A DNA stretch of 64,000 nt, from positions 2,852,001 to 2,916,000 of the forward strand of contig NZ_LT629763.1 of NCBI RefSeq assembly GCF_900105255.1. The letters are read 5' to 3'. This document shows positions 47,857 through 56,819 of the stretch, one piece after another. The DNA is from Halopseudomonas sabulinigri (GTDB taxonomy: Bacteria > Pseudomonadota > Gammaproteobacteria > Pseudomonadales > Pseudomonadaceae). Both the position numbers and the translations under genes were made by a program. The notes below the pieces were generated by a model. The model worked only from the letters and a program-made list of their open reading frames with translations, was not told the origin of the DNA and did not search any database. How positions within the stretch are numbered: position 1 is the first letter of the stretch; every line of letters starts with the position of its first letter.

Positions 47857-49851
47857 CTAATCGAAGCGGAAGCACAGCATGGTGATGTCATCACGTTGCG
47901 GATAATCGCCCTGATAGGACGCCAGTGTATCGCTGAATGCCGCACTTTGCTGTTGCAGCGGCAATTTGGCGTGCTGGCAGAGCATCTCTGCAAAGCGGCT
48001 GCTGCCGAAACCAAAGCCGCGGTCACCGCCCGCTTGATCCAGAAAACCGTCGGTGCACAGGTAGAAGGTGCGGCCCGCCTGCAGTGCCACCTCGCTATTG
48101 TGATACTCGCCCTGCCGCTTGTCGCCCAGCGCTCTGCGACCACCGCTCAGATGCTCCACGCTGCTGCCGTCGCTATGGTAGAGAGCGATCTTGGCGCCCG
48201 AGAACACCACGCGGCGGCCCTGCAGATCAACGTAGGCCAGGCCGACGTCCATGTTGGTGGCGACGGACTTGTATTCGGCAGAGTCGCTGAGCATGCTGCG
48301 CACGATCTGGTCGGTGCGCTGCAGTATGGCGGCAGGGTCATCCAGCCCGCAATCGCTGATGGCTTGTTCCAGGGCAGCGTGGGCCAGCATGGTCATGAGC
48401 GCGCCGGGTACGCCGTGGCCGGCGCAGTCGACTACGCCAAACAGACAGCGCGGGGCTTCGCTGCGGAAGATATAGAAGTCGCCGCCGACCACGTCGCGGG
48501 GCCGCCAGAGTACGGCGTGGTGCTGCCCGAGGGCGTTGACCAACTCGCGGTTGGGCAGGATGGAGCGCTGAATCAGGCTGGCGTAGTCGATCGAGTCTTC
48601 GATCTTCTTGCGCGCGCTGAGCATGCTCTGGTTTGCCGCTTCCAGATCCCGAGTGCGTTCCTGCACCCGCTGTTCCAGCTCGCTGGTATGGCTGCGTACT
48701 TTCTGCGCCATGGCGTCGAAGGCTTCGCTGAGCTCGCCGATTTCGTCGTTGCGGGTGTGTGGCAGGGCAACGTCATAGCGGCCTGCGGCCATGGCTTGCG
48801 CGCTATATCGCAGTTGGCGTAGTGGGCGTAGCAGCAGCCGTTCGATGGCGAAGGCAAACAGCAACACGAAGAGGATCAGCAGGGCGCCCAGGCCGAGCAG
48901 TACTGGCAGCAGCCAGGTACGGTCAATGACCTGGGCGCTGTTCAGGTCGATAGCATTGGCAACAAACCAGTTCAGCTCAGGGATGTAGGACAGGGCCAGC
49001 AGTCGCGCATGGCCGTCCAGGCTGACCGTGCGCACCTGCACGGCGCCGGGCTCGGCCTGTACCGCCTGCATGGCGGCGAGCACTGAGGCTCTCTGCTCGT
49101 CATTGGCTAGCAGGTCGAGCAGGGTGTTGCCGGCCGCGGCCTTGGCATCGGCGCCCGAGTTCAGGGCTATCAGGCTACGGTCCTGGTGCGCCTGAATAGC
49201 GCCTTCACTATCCAGAATCATCGGCGTGACGCCGCTGTCGTCGCTGGCGATGAAGTCGCGGATGAAACTCGACAAATCCACGCCCGAACCGGCCAGCGCC
49301 AGCACCTCGCCGTTGTCGTCTTTCACCACCATATTGAGCCACACCTTGGTGGTGTTCAGCTCCGGGTTCAAGTCGACATTGATGTTGAAGTTCTCAGTGT
49401 CGCGCAGCGTGGCGAAAAACCAGCTGTCGGCCGGCGCGTCGGGGTTCAGCGTGTAGCGCGGTTCGCGGCTGAGCGGCTCGTCGTTGCCGTTGAAGTAGTA
49501 GCCCATGTTGCTCAACATGCCAATGAAGTAGGCATGGTCACGAAAATCCTGGCGATACCGCTCGGCCTCGCGGAAAAACAGGTCTTTCTTTTCCGGGTTT
49601 TGCGGGTCTTTCAGCCACTGCAGGGTGACCTCGGAGTTGGCCAGTCGCAGCGACAACGCCAGCTCGCGGCTGATGGGCGCGCGAATCTTTTCCCGGCTCA
49701 GCAGTGTGGCGTTGCGCGCGTACGCCTCGCCGAAATGTTCGTGAATGCCGCTGAGTAACGACCAGCCGATCAGGCCGGCGGGCAGTAACGCCAGCAAGCC
49801 GGCCAACAGCAACGCAACAAGGGATTTACCACGCAAGCCGAAAGCGGCCAT
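47857..49851 (-). CDS. siaA: SiaA, membrane sensor PP2C-like phosphatase
   Basis: A 664-residue inner-membrane protein. A first membrane segment is at about residues 10-32, a periplasmic Cache-type sensor spans about 35-310, a second segment is at about 312-335, then HAMP (to about 390), a coiled coil, and a C-terminal SpoIIE/PPM phosphatase. Metal-binding motifs GGDFYIF and VDCAGHGVPGAL are present. In P. aeruginosa SiaA dephosphorylates SiaC and so switches on c-di-GMP synthesis and aggregation. It is the first gene of siaABCD. Confidence 0.93.
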   Translation of the reverse strand: MAAFGLRGKSLVALLLAGLLALLPAGLIGWSLLSGIHEHFGEAYARNATLLSREKIRAPISRELALSLRLANSEVTLQWLKDPQNPEKKDLFFREAERYRQDFRDHAYFIGMLSNMGYYFNGNDEPLSREPRYTLNPDAPADSWFFATLRDTENFNINVDLNPELNTTKVWLNMVVKDDNGEVLALAGSGVDLSSFIRDFIASDDSGVTPMILDSEGAIQAHQDRSLIALNSGADAKAAAGNTLLDLLANDEQRASVLAAMQAVQAEPGAVQVRTVSLDGHARLLALSYIPELNWFVANAIDLNSAQVIDRTWLLPVLLGLGALLILFVLLFAFAIERLLLRPLRQLRYSAQAMAAGRYDVALPHTRNDEIGELSEAFDAMAQKVRSHTSELEQRVQERTRDLEAANQSMLSARKKIEDSIDYASLIQRSILPNRELVNALGQHHAVLWRPRDVVGGDFYIFRSEAPRCLFGVVDCAGHGVPGALMTMLAHAALEQAISDCGLDDPAAILQRTDQIVRSMLSDSAEYKSVATNMDVGLAYVDLQGRRVVFSGAKIALYHSDGSSVEHLSGGRRALGDKRQGEYHNSEVALQAGRTFYLCTDGFLDQAGGDRGFGFGSSRFAEMLCQHAKLPLQQQSAAFSDTLASYQGDYPQRDDITMLCFRFD

Positions 49852-49879
49852 GAGAACGTCCTTTTCATGATCAGGTAAG

Positions 49880-49898
49880 GCCGGGGAAGGTCCCCGGC
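49880..49898 (-). terminator. hairpin between pyrC' and siaA
   Basis: GCCGGGGA and TCCCCGGC pair around a 3-base loop, 14 bases past the pyrC' stop and 28 bases before the siaA start. The U-tract is poor, so termination may be partial. Confidence 0.45.
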
Positions 49899-49911
49899 TA
49901 CAGCAACATAA

Positions 49912-51186
49912 TCAGTTCGCCTGATATACCAGTTTTCCGTTGCACAGGGTGTGGGTCACGGCAGCGGGTGCGCCCTGCCCGATAAACGGACAGTTGGCCC
50001 CGCGCGACAGCCAGTTGCGGCCAATCTCGCAGGCCTGTGCGGGGTCGAACAGGGTAATGTCCGCCGCGCCGCCCAGTGTCAGCTGGCCTGCCTGCAGATG
50101 CAAGGCAGCCGCGGGGCCAGTGGTCAGCCGTGAGAGCAGGGCGGGCAGTTCAAGCAGGCCGTCGGCCACCAGCGTCAGCGCCAGCGGCAGCAGTATCTCG
50201 ACGCTGCTGATGCCCGGTGCGGAGGCAGCAAAGGGCACCCGCTTCGCTTCCGGCTCATGCGGGCGGTGGTGCGAGGCAATGGCCTGAATCACGCCGCTCT
50301 GTACCGCTTCGCGCAGCGCCCGGCGGTCTGCCGCAGAGCGCAGCGGCGGCATCACATGCAGCAGGCTGGAGAAGCCATTCAGGTCCTCATCGCAGAGTAG
50401 TAGCTGATAGGCGGCGACGTCGGCGGTGACCGGCAGACCGCGCGCCTGGGCGGTGGCCAGCATGTCGACCGCACGGGCACTGGTCAGCCCGCTGAAATGG
50501 GCGCGCACCCCGGTCTGTTCGATCAGCAACAGGTCGCGCGCCAGGGCCACGGTTTCGGCGCTCTCGGGAATGCCGACCAGCCCCAGGCGCGAGGCGGTAG
50601 GGCCCTCGTGTGCCATGCCGCCCTCAGCCAGTGAGGGGTCCAGCGGGGTGAAAATGATGGGCACATCGAAGGTAGCAGCGTACTCCAGCGATCGGCGCAG
50701 GATGCGGTTGCTGCCCATGGGGTTCAGGCCCTGGGTGAAGGCCACGCAGCCGGCATCGCGCAGCGCAACCAGCTCGCTCAGGTGTTCGCCTTCGAGGTTT
50801 TTGGTCAGTGCGCCAATCGGTAGCACCCGAGCATGGCCGGCGGCCTGACTGCGGTCGAGGATCAGCTCGGCTACCGCCGAGGTATCCAGTACCGGCTTGC
50901 TGTCCGGGGGGCAGCAGAGACTGGTGACGCCACCGGCGGCGGCGGCGCGGGTTTCGCTGTCGATGCTGCCCTTGCGGCTGTAGCCGGGCTCGCGCAGGCT
51001 GACGTTCAGGTCGACCAGACCGGGGCTGGCGATCAGGCCGCGGGCGTCAATGGTCTGATTGGCGGTGAAGCCTTCCGGCGCAGCACCCATCGCCTGGATG
51101 TGGCCGGCGGCGATATGCAGGTCGGTGATTCGGTCAAACTGGCTAGCCGGGTCGATCACCCGTGCGCCTTGAATGGTCAGTCGCAT
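49912..51186 (-). CDS. pyrC': dihydroorotase-like PyrC', non-catalytic
   Basis: A 424-residue member of the dihydroorotase family. The zinc-binding HxH of active enzymes (DLHVHLREPG-type) reads DLNVSLREPG here, at about residues 59-68, so both metal histidines are lost. Other dihydroorotase segments remain, including DSETRAAAAGGVTSL and RLTTGPAAALH. This matches the inactive PyrC' that pseudomonads need to assemble the PyrB holoenzyme. A separate catalytic pyrC must exist elsewhere. It starts 3 bases after the pyrB stop. Confidence 0.93.
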   Translation of the reverse strand: MRLTIQGARVIDPASQFDRITDLHIAAGHIQAMGAAPEGFTANQTIDARGLIASPGLVDLNVSLREPGYSRKGSIDSETRAAAAGGVTSLCCPPDSKPVLDTSAVAELILDRSQAAGHARVLPIGALTKNLEGEHLSELVALRDAGCVAFTQGLNPMGSNRILRRSLEYAATFDVPIIFTPLDPSLAEGGMAHEGPTASRLGLVGIPESAETVALARDLLLIEQTGVRAHFSGLTSARAVDMLATAQARGLPVTADVAAYQLLLCDEDLNGFSSLLHVMPPLRSAADRRALREAVQSGVIQAIASHHRPHEPEAKRVPFAASAPGISSVEILLPLALTLVADGLLELPALLSRLTTGPAAALHLQAGQLTLGGAADITLFDPAQACEIGRNWLSRGANCPFIGQGAPAAVTHTLCNGKLVYQAN

Positions 51187-51189
51187 GGT

Positions 51190-52185
51190 TCAGTTGGCTT
51201 CCTGGGTGAGCTGGCGTTGAGTGGTCTGCCCGGTCATGGCCATGGACATCACAGCCATGCGCACGGCAATGCCGTAGGTAACCTGCTTGAGGATCACTGA
51301 CTGCGGGCCATCGGCCACCTCGGACTCGATTTCGACGCCGCGGTTGATCGGGCCCGGGTGCATCACCAGGGCGTCCGGTTTAGCCAGGGCCAGGGTCTCG
51401 CGGGTCAGGCCGTAGAGTTTGTAGAACTCGCCTTCACTGGGCAGCAAGCCGCTTTGCATGCGCTCTTTCTGCAATCGCAGCATGATCACCACATCAACAT
51501 CGCGCAGGCCCACGCGCAGATCGTTGAATACCCGCACGCCATACTGGTCGATGCCTTCGGGCAGCAATGTGCGCGGGGCGATCACGCGAATATCCGGGCA
51601 GCCGAGCGTCTTCAGTGCCTGCATGTTGGAGCGCGCTACGCGCGAGTGCAGGATGTCCCCAACGATGGCGACGGACAGCTTCTCGAAATCGCCGCGATGG
51701 CGGCGGATGGTCAGCATGTCGAGCATCGCCTGGGTCGGGTGCGCGTGGTTGCCGTCGCCAGCGTTGATTACGGCGACATCCGGGCACACCCGTTCGGCGA
51801 TGAAGTGCGCGGCGCCCGAGTCGCCGTGGCGTACCACGAACATGTCTGCCGCCATGGCTTCGAGGTTCTGCAGCGTGTCGTACAGGGTCTCGCCCTTGCT
51901 GGTGGACGAGGTCGAGATATTCAGGTTGAGCACGTCGGCGGACAGGCGCTTGGCGGCCAACTCGAAAGTAGTACGCGTACGGGTGGAGTTCTCGAAAAAC
52001 ACGTTGCACACCGTTTTGCCGCGCAACAGTGGGACCTTCTTGACTGCGCGTTCGCCGACCTCAAGGAAGGAATCGGCGGTATCCAGCAGCTCGGTCAGCA
52101 ATTCCCGGGAGAGGCCTTCAATGGTGAGAAAGTGGCGCAGCTGGCCCTGATGGTTCAGTTGCAGGTGATGCGGCGTCTGGCTCAT
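51190..52185 (-). CDS. pyrB: aspartate carbamoyltransferase catalytic chain
   Basis: A 331-residue enzyme making carbamoyl-aspartate in pyrimidine synthesis. The carbamoyl-phosphate loop STRTRTTFE is at residues 67-75, with [10 protein letters not shown] and the [14 protein letters not shown] segment following. The N-terminal extension of about 15 residues before the core is typical of Pseudomonas PyrB, which works in a dodecamer with PyrC'. It lies in the operon pyrR-pyrB-pyrC'. Confidence 0.98.
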   Translation of the reverse strand: MSQTPHHLQLNHQGQLRHFLTIEGLSRELLTELLDTADSFLEVGERAVKKVPLLRGKTVCNVFFENSTRTRTTFELAAKRLSADVLNLNISTSSTSKGETLYDTLQNLEAMAADMFVVRHGDSGAAHFIAERVCPDVAVINAGDGNHAHPTQAMLDMLTIRRHRGDFEKLSVAIVGDILHSRVARSNMQALKTLGCPDIRVIAPRTLLPEGIDQYGVRVFNDLRVGLRDVDVVIMLRLQKERMQSGLLPSEGEFYKLYGLTRETLALAKPDALVMHPGPINRGVEIESEVADGPQSVILKQVTYGIAVRMAVMSMAMTGQTTQRQLTQEAN

Positions 52186-52192
52186 GGCTGTC

Positions 52193-52702
52193 TCAGTTGG
52201 TAGCGGCGTTCAGGGTTAACTGCAGCGGGCTTGGGCCGGTCAATTTTACCCGCTGGCCTGGGGGCAGTGCGAGGCTGGCACCGAGAATGTCGGCACGTAC
52301 CGGCAATTGCCGGGCTTCGATGTCGAGCAGGGTAACCAGCGTCACCGACGCCGGGCGGCCGTAGTCGAACAGCTCGTTGAGCGCGGCGCGAATGGTGCGG
52401 CCGGTCATCAGCACGTCATCGACCAGAATCAGGTGCCGACCGTCAACGGTAAAGGGCAGCTCGGAGGGGCGTACGCGCTGCGGCAGACCGTGCTGTTCAA
52501 AGTCGTCACGGTAAAAGGCGATATCCAGTGTGCCCATGGGCGCCTCCGGGGCGACCTGCTGATGCAGCGCTTCCGAGATCCACACGCCGCCGGTATGAAT
52601 GCCGACGAAGGCAGGGTCTTCAATCTGGCGTTCTTTCAGGTAGCGGCTCAGTTGGTCGGCCATCTGCTGCAGCAGTGGGCCTACCTCGGGCAATGCGGTC
52701 AT
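52193..52702 (-). CDS. pyrR: bifunctional regulator / uracil phosphoribosyltransferase PyrR
   Basis: A 169-residue PRTase-fold protein. The PRPP motif [18 protein letters not shown] is at about residues 91-108. In Gram-positives PyrR attenuates pyr mRNA; in pseudomonads it regulates pyr genes differently and may keep weak uracil phosphoribosyltransferase activity. It overlaps the ruvX stop by 4 bases and precedes pyrB by 7 bases. Confidence 0.96.
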   Translation of the reverse strand: MTALPEVGPLLQQMADQLSRYLKERQIEDPAFVGIHTGGVWISEALHQQVAPEAPMGTLDIAFYRDDFEQHGLPQRVRPSELPFTVDGRHLILVDDVLMTGRTIRAALNELFDYGRPASVTLVTLLDIEARQLPVRADILGASLALPPGQRVKLTGPSPLQLTLNAATN

Positions 52703-53136
52703 GAATTCTCCTTGGGCTGGCTGGCGAGCCAGGTTTCGAGCAGCAGGGCGGCGGCCAGGCTGTCTACCGGGTTGTCCCGATAGCTGCCGGGTGTGCGCCG
52801 CTGATCGCGCAACTGTTGTTTGGCTTCAAAGGTGGAAAGGCGTTCGTCAATGCACTGCGCGGGCAGCTGAAAGCGGCCTTCCAGACGACGGGCAAACTTG
52901 CTGGCACGGGCGCTCATCTCGGAGTCACTGCCGTCCATGTTCAGCGGCAGGCCGACAATCAGGATGTCCGGTTTCCACTCCTTGATCAGCTTGCCGATCT
53001 GCTCCCAATCCGGGATGCCATCACGGGCTCGCAGATTGGCCAGCGGTTCGGCGCTGCCGGTGAGGGTCTGACCCACGGCCACGCCAATCTGCCGGGTGCC
53101 GTAATCGAACGCCATGGCACGTTGGTGGTGCGACAT
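52699..53136 (-). CDS. ruvX: putative Holliday junction resolvase RuvX (YqgF)
   Basis: A 145-residue RNase-H-fold protein. [14 protein letters not shown] at residues 10-23 holds the first catalytic Asp; [11 protein letters not shown] and the DERLSTFEA segment hold the rest. In E. coli it also takes part in 16S rRNA 5' processing. It overlaps algH by one base and pyrR by four, in the conserved order algH-ruvX-pyrR-pyrB. Confidence 0.96.
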   Translation of the reverse strand: MSHHQRAMAFDYGTRQIGVAVGQTLTGSAEPLANLRARDGIPDWEQIGKLIKEWKPDILIVGLPLNMDGSDSEMSARASKFARRLEGRFQLPAQCIDERLSTFEAKQQLRDQRRTPGSYRDNPVDSLAAALLLETWLASQPKENS

Positions 53137-53702
53137 CAGGCGTGGCCCGCCTGGCTGGTCAACAGCGCCCAGTCGACGCCGAGTGAGCGCGCCGCCGCGC
53201 CCAGGCGCTCGGCGCTGGGCAGCGCAAACAGGATGTGGTGGTCGGCCGGGCAGCTGAGCCAGACATTGTCGGCCAGTTCCTGCTCCAGTTGGCCAGCGCC
53301 CCAGCCGGCGTAGCCCAGCGTGATCAGCGCTTCACTGGGGCCGTGTCCGCGCGCCATGTCGGCGAGGATGTCGCGCGAAGTGGTCAGCTGCAGCGGCCCG
53401 AGGTCGAGACTGGATTCCCATTGGTGCGGGCCACGGTGCAGCACAAAGCCACGCTCGCGGTCTACCGGGCCGCCATTGAACACCTGGCACTGCTGCCCGG
53501 CGGCGACATCCAGTTCCGGCTCCAGCTGCTCCAGCAGGTCGGTGAGGTTGAGGTCGCTGGGCTGGTTTACCACCAGGCCCATGGCGCCCTGGTCCGTGTG
53601 TTCGCAGAGGTAGATCAGGCTGTGATCAAAACGCGGATCGGCCATGTGCGGCATGGCGATCAGGAAGTGATGGGTGAGGTTGCTCGGTATGCTTTGCGTC
53701 AT
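53136..53702 (-). CDS. algH: YqgE/AlgH family protein
   Basis: A 188-residue protein of the UPF0301 (YqgE/AlgH) family. HHFLIAMPHMADPRF at the start and YLCEHTDQGAMGLVVN are characteristic. AlgH was named for an effect on alginate in P. aeruginosa, but the biochemical role is unknown. I chose ATG 53702 (TLTHHF-type start typical for family); the longer frame overlaps tonB3. It precedes ruvX. Confidence 0.95.
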   Translation of the reverse strand: MTQSIPSNLTHHFLIAMPHMADPRFDHSLIYLCEHTDQGAMGLVVNQPSDLNLTDLLEQLEPELDVAAGQQCQVFNGGPVDRERGFVLHRGPHQWESSLDLGPLQLTTSRDILADMARGHGPSEALITLGYAGWGAGQLEQELADNVWLSCPADHHILFALPSAERLGAAARSLGVDWALLTSQAGHA

Positions 53703-53751
53703 GCGCTTAGTATTGGGCGGAAGTACGTGCAGGGCAAGGCCGCGCTGCTGA

Positions 53752-54645
53752 TCAGGAGCTGGAAACCCGGTCGCCGGGTTCAAAGCGCCAGGTACGAATG
53801 ATCTCCAGTACGTCAATGTCCATCAGGTCGCCGGTAAAGGGCGTGAAGGGAGCGGAAAGCCGCACGATGCGCAAGGCCGCGTTGTCCAGCACCTTGTGCC
53901 CGGAGGACTCGAGAATGCGTACTTCGCGCAGGGTGCCATCGCGGTTGATCGAAACCAACAAGCGCAGGCTGCCGTAAATCTTGTTGCTGCGCGCCTCCGC
54001 GGGGTAATTCAGGTTGCCGACCTTTTCGACTTTACGGCGCCAGGCGTCCTTGTAGTAGGCGCCCTTGTCTTGCATGGTCGACGCGGCGTTGAGGCGCAGC
54101 ACACGGGGGCGCCGGGCATACTGCTGGCGCTCTTCGGCAAGTTGCGCTTCCAGGCTGGCAATCTCGCTGGACAGGGTGGTCATGTTGAAATGCAGGTTGG
54201 CCGGTGGTGCCTCAGTTGGCTTGGGTTTGGCCGGTGCGGTGGTGACCTGATCCAGCTTGGGGGCGCTGGTGGTGACCACTTTCTGCTCCTGCGGAACCGG
54301 TGGCGGGGCACTCACCTGTTGCTCAGGATTGACCTTGTTGATTTCGCTGTCCTGGAAATCGGCTTCCTCAGGGGTGCTGGGCGCAGCCTTTTCTTCCAGT
54401 GTGCCGCTGCCCTGCTGGTTATGCTGGGCAAGGTAGTCGGCCTGTTCTGGCTGCTCTTCGCTCTGCTGGGTGGCGAGCGTGATTTCCAGACTCTTGGACA
54501 GCTCGCTCGGGGTGGGTAGATCGAAGGTGATGCCGAGAATAATCAGCGCGTGCAACACCGCGGCGATGAACAGGGTGAAACCCAGGCGGTCACGTGCAGT
54601 GACCGTCGGTGGTGGCGCAGCAGGGGGTGTCACGGCTGTATTCAT
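53752..54645 (-). CDS. tonB3: TonB-type energy transducer (TonB3-like)
   Basis: A 297-residue protein with one N-terminal membrane segment (about residues 22-42), a Pro/Glu/Gln-rich periplasmic spacer and a C-terminal TonB domain (about 205-290) with YPAEARSNKIYGSLRL and the VRLSAPFTPF segment. It should couple inner-membrane proton motive force to outer-membrane receptors. In P. aeruginosa the gene at this place, tonB3, is needed for normal twitching and pilus assembly. No exbB or exbD is adjacent. Confidence 0.9.
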   Translation of the reverse strand: MNTAVTPPAAPPPTVTARDRLGFTLFIAAVLHALIILGITFDLPTPSELSKSLEITLATQQSEEQPEQADYLAQHNQQGSGTLEEKAAPSTPEEADFQDSEINKVNPEQQVSAPPPVPQEQKVVTTSAPKLDQVTTAPAKPKPTEAPPANLHFNMTTLSSEIASLEAQLAEERQQYARRPRVLRLNAASTMQDKGAYYKDAWRRKVEKVGNLNYPAEARSNKIYGSLRLLVSINRDGTLREVRILESSGHKVLDNAALRIVRLSAPFTPFTGDLMDIDVLEIIRTWRFEPGDRVSSS

Positions 54646-54734
54646 GCTATCCGTAGGCGTTGGCGTGATTCACATATGCGGTGAAGTCTGCCGCGCACGC
54701 CGGAAAAAGTCCATGCGCGGCGTCACCTTGCTGA

Positions 54735-54756
54735 CCGGCAGTCTTCCTTCTGCCGG
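54735..54756. other. hairpin between gshB and tonB3
   Basis: CCGGCAG and CTGCCGG form a perfect 7-base stem with an 8-base loop in the 129-base gap. On the minus strand, where both neighbours are read, no T tract follows; on the plus strand CACTTTTC follows. Role uncertain. Confidence 0.35.
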
Positions 54757-54774
54757 CACTTTTCATCGCCGCCA

Positions 54775-55728
54775 TCAGCGCGCCGACAGTTGCTCGGCGA
54801 TGGCATCCATCAACTGGCCGCCGATATCGGTCTGGTAGGCGGCGTCTATCTCGCGGATGCAGGTCGGGCTGGTGACATTGATCTCGGTGAGGTAATCGCC
54901 GATCACGTCCAGGCCGACAAACAGCAAGCCACGTTCGCGCAGCGCCGGGCCAACCTGGGCAGCAATCCAGCGGTCACGCTCGGTCAGCGGCCGTGCTTCA
55001 CCGCGCCCGCCGGCGGCCAGGTTGCCCCGGGTTTCGCCTTTCTGCGGGATGCGGGCCAGGCAGTAGGGTACGGGCTCGCCCTTGATCATCAGGATGCGCT
55101 TGTCGCCATCGGTGATTTCCGGCAGATAGCGCTGCGCCATGATCTGCTCCTGACCATGACGCGTCAGGGTTTCGATAATCACGCTGAGGTTGGGATCGTT
55201 TTCCTTTATGCGGAAAATCATTGAACCGCCCATGCCGTCCAATGGTTTGAGAATAACGTCACGGTGCCGGGTGGCAAATTCGCGCAGAATATCGGCGCGG
55301 CGGGTGACGATATGCTCGGGAGCGCACTGCGGGAATTGGGTGGCAAACAACTTCTCGTTGCAGTCGCGCAGGCTGGCTGGACGATTAACCACCAGTACGC
55401 CGGCACGCTCGGCGGCTTCAAGAATGTGCGTCGCGTACAAAAACTCGTTGTCGAACGGCGGGTCCTTGCGCATCAGAATGACATCCAGTGTGCTTAGACT
55501 GAGTTGCTGCGATTCGCCAAGATCGTACCAATGGTCCGGATTGGCCTGTACCTGCAGTGGCCGCATGCAGCCCATGGCTTGACCGTCGGCCAGATACAGG
55601 TCCTGTGGTTCGAGGTAGAAGAGTTCCCATTGGCGCTCGCTGGCGGCCAGCAACATGGCCAGAGTACTGTCTTTCTTGTAGTGGATCGCGCTGATGGGAT
55701 CCATGACGACGCCGAGACGAATAGGCAT
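54775..55728 (-). CDS. gshB: glutathione synthetase
   Basis: A 317-residue ATP-grasp enzyme that adds glycine to gamma-glutamylcysteine. The N-terminal LGVVMDPISAIHYKKDST, the ATP-binding VILKPLDGMGGSMIFR at about residues 160-175 and the C-terminal NVTSPTCIREID are diagnostic. Length is as in E. coli (316). It is divergent from pilG across 226 bases. Confidence 0.99.
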   Translation of the reverse strand: MPIRLGVVMDPISAIHYKKDSTLAMLLAASERQWELFYLEPQDLYLADGQAMGCMRPLQVQANPDHWYDLGESQQLSLSTLDVILMRKDPPFDNEFLYATHILEAAERAGVLVVNRPASLRDCNEKLFATQFPQCAPEHIVTRRADILREFATRHRDVILKPLDGMGGSMIFRIKENDPNLSVIIETLTRHGQEQIMAQRYLPEITDGDKRILMIKGEPVPYCLARIPQKGETRGNLAAGGRGEARPLTERDRWIAAQVGPALRERGLLFVGLDVIGDYLTEINVTSPTCIREIDAAYQTDIGGQLMDAIAEQLSAR

Positions 55729-55897
55729 ATAGAATTGATTTCCGCGCTGTTTCGAGGGAGGCGTCGAGTGTAACGCCAGAAGCCATAGACGAGAAAGGGC
55801 GGCTAATCTGGCTGGATGTCCCGGACATGAGTAAGCTTTATAGATTGGCCGATAAATCTATGCTAAAAGTACGCGGAAAAGGATTTGGCTGGTCAGC

Positions 55898-55915
55898 GGC
55901 TGCGACGTCGCAGCC
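55898..55915. promoter_or_regulatory. perfect 18-bp palindrome upstream of pilG
   Basis: GGCTGCGAC followed directly by its exact reverse complement GTCGCAGCC, ending 39 bases before the pilG ATG. It lies where a promoter or 5' leader is expected and could be an operator or, in RNA, a stem with a tight loop. No regulator is implied by the neighbours. Confidence 0.5.
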
Positions 55916-55954
55916 ATAAAGATTGAACCACCATTAATAACAAAGGCTGGTCTT

Positions 55955-56368
55955 ATGGAAGAAAATTTCGAGAGCCTGAAGGTCATGGTGATTGATGACA
56001 GCAAGACGATTCGGCGCACGGCAGAAACGCTGCTGAAAAAGGTCGGATGCACCGTGATCACCGCGGTAGATGGCTTTGATGCGCTGGCCAAAATCGCGGA
56101 CAACCACCCCGATATCATCTTCGTTGACATCATGATGCCGCGTCTTGATGGCTATCAGACCTGTGCGCTGATCAAGAACAACAGCGCGTTTCGCTCCACC
56201 CCGGTGATCATGCTATCCAGTAAGGACGGTTTGTTCGACAAGGCCAAGGGGCGGATTGTTGGCTCGGATCAGTACCTGACCAAGCCCTTCAGCAAGGAAG
56301 AGCTGCTGGGTGCCATTCGCGCACACGTGCCGCAAACCGGCAGCATGGCCGGTGCTGCAGGCGCCTGA
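55955..56368 (+). CDS. pilG: twitching motility response regulator PilG
   Basis: A 137-residue single-domain CheY-like receiver. Acidic pocket residues Asp14 and Asp15 (MVIDDSK), phospho-acceptor Asp58 (FVDIMM) and the switch Lys in YLTKPF are present. It promotes pilus extension downstream of ChpA. It is the first gene of pilGHIJK-chpA. Confidence 0.97.
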   Translation: MEENFESLKVMVIDDSKTIRRTAETLLKKVGCTVITAVDGFDALAKIADNHPDIIFVDIMMPRLDGYQTCALIKNNSAFRSTPVIMLSSKDGLFDKAKGRIVGSDQYLTKPFSKEELLGAIRAHVPQTGSMAGAAGA

Positions 56369-56406
56369 GCCTGATTGCATTATTTTGAATTCACCGGGGG
56401 AGTCCG

Positions 56407-56772
56407 ATGGCCCGTATTCTGGTAGTAGATGATTCGCCGACCGAGCTGTACAAGCTTACCGGCATGCTTGAAAAGCACGGTTACGAAGTGCTCAAGGCCG
56501 AGAATGGCGCTGATGGTGTCGCGCTCGCGCGCCAGGAAAAGCCGGATGCGGTACTGATGGATATCGTGATGCCGGGCCTTAACGGTTTTCAGGCTACGCG
56601 CCAGTTGACCAAGGATCCGGAAACCGGGCATATCCCGGTGATCATCGTCACCACCAAGGACCAGGAAACCGACAAGGTCTGGGGTACTCGCCAGGGCGCA
56701 AAAGACTATCTGACCAAGCCGGTCGAAGAGTCCACCCTGATCCAGACACTGAAATCGGTACTCGGCAGCTAG
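56407..56772 (+). CDS. pilH: twitching motility response regulator PilH
   Basis: A 121-residue CheY-like receiver, phospho-acceptor Asp52 in LMDIVMPG, acidic residues Asp8-Asp9 in VVDDSP, and Lys in YLTKPV. The neighbouring order identifies it as PilH, thought to oppose PilG or act as a phosphate sink. GGGGGAGT precedes the ATG. It lies 38 bases after pilG. Confidence 0.97.
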   Translation: MARILVVDDSPTELYKLTGMLEKHGYEVLKAENGADGVALARQEKPDAVLMDIVMPGLNGFQATRQLTKDPETGHIPVIIVTTKDQETDKVWGTRQGAKDYLTKPVEESTLIQTLKSVLGS

Positions 56773-56819
56773 GAATCTCTGCCCGCTCGATGCCGCATAA
56801 CAACGAGAATAGACACGGC

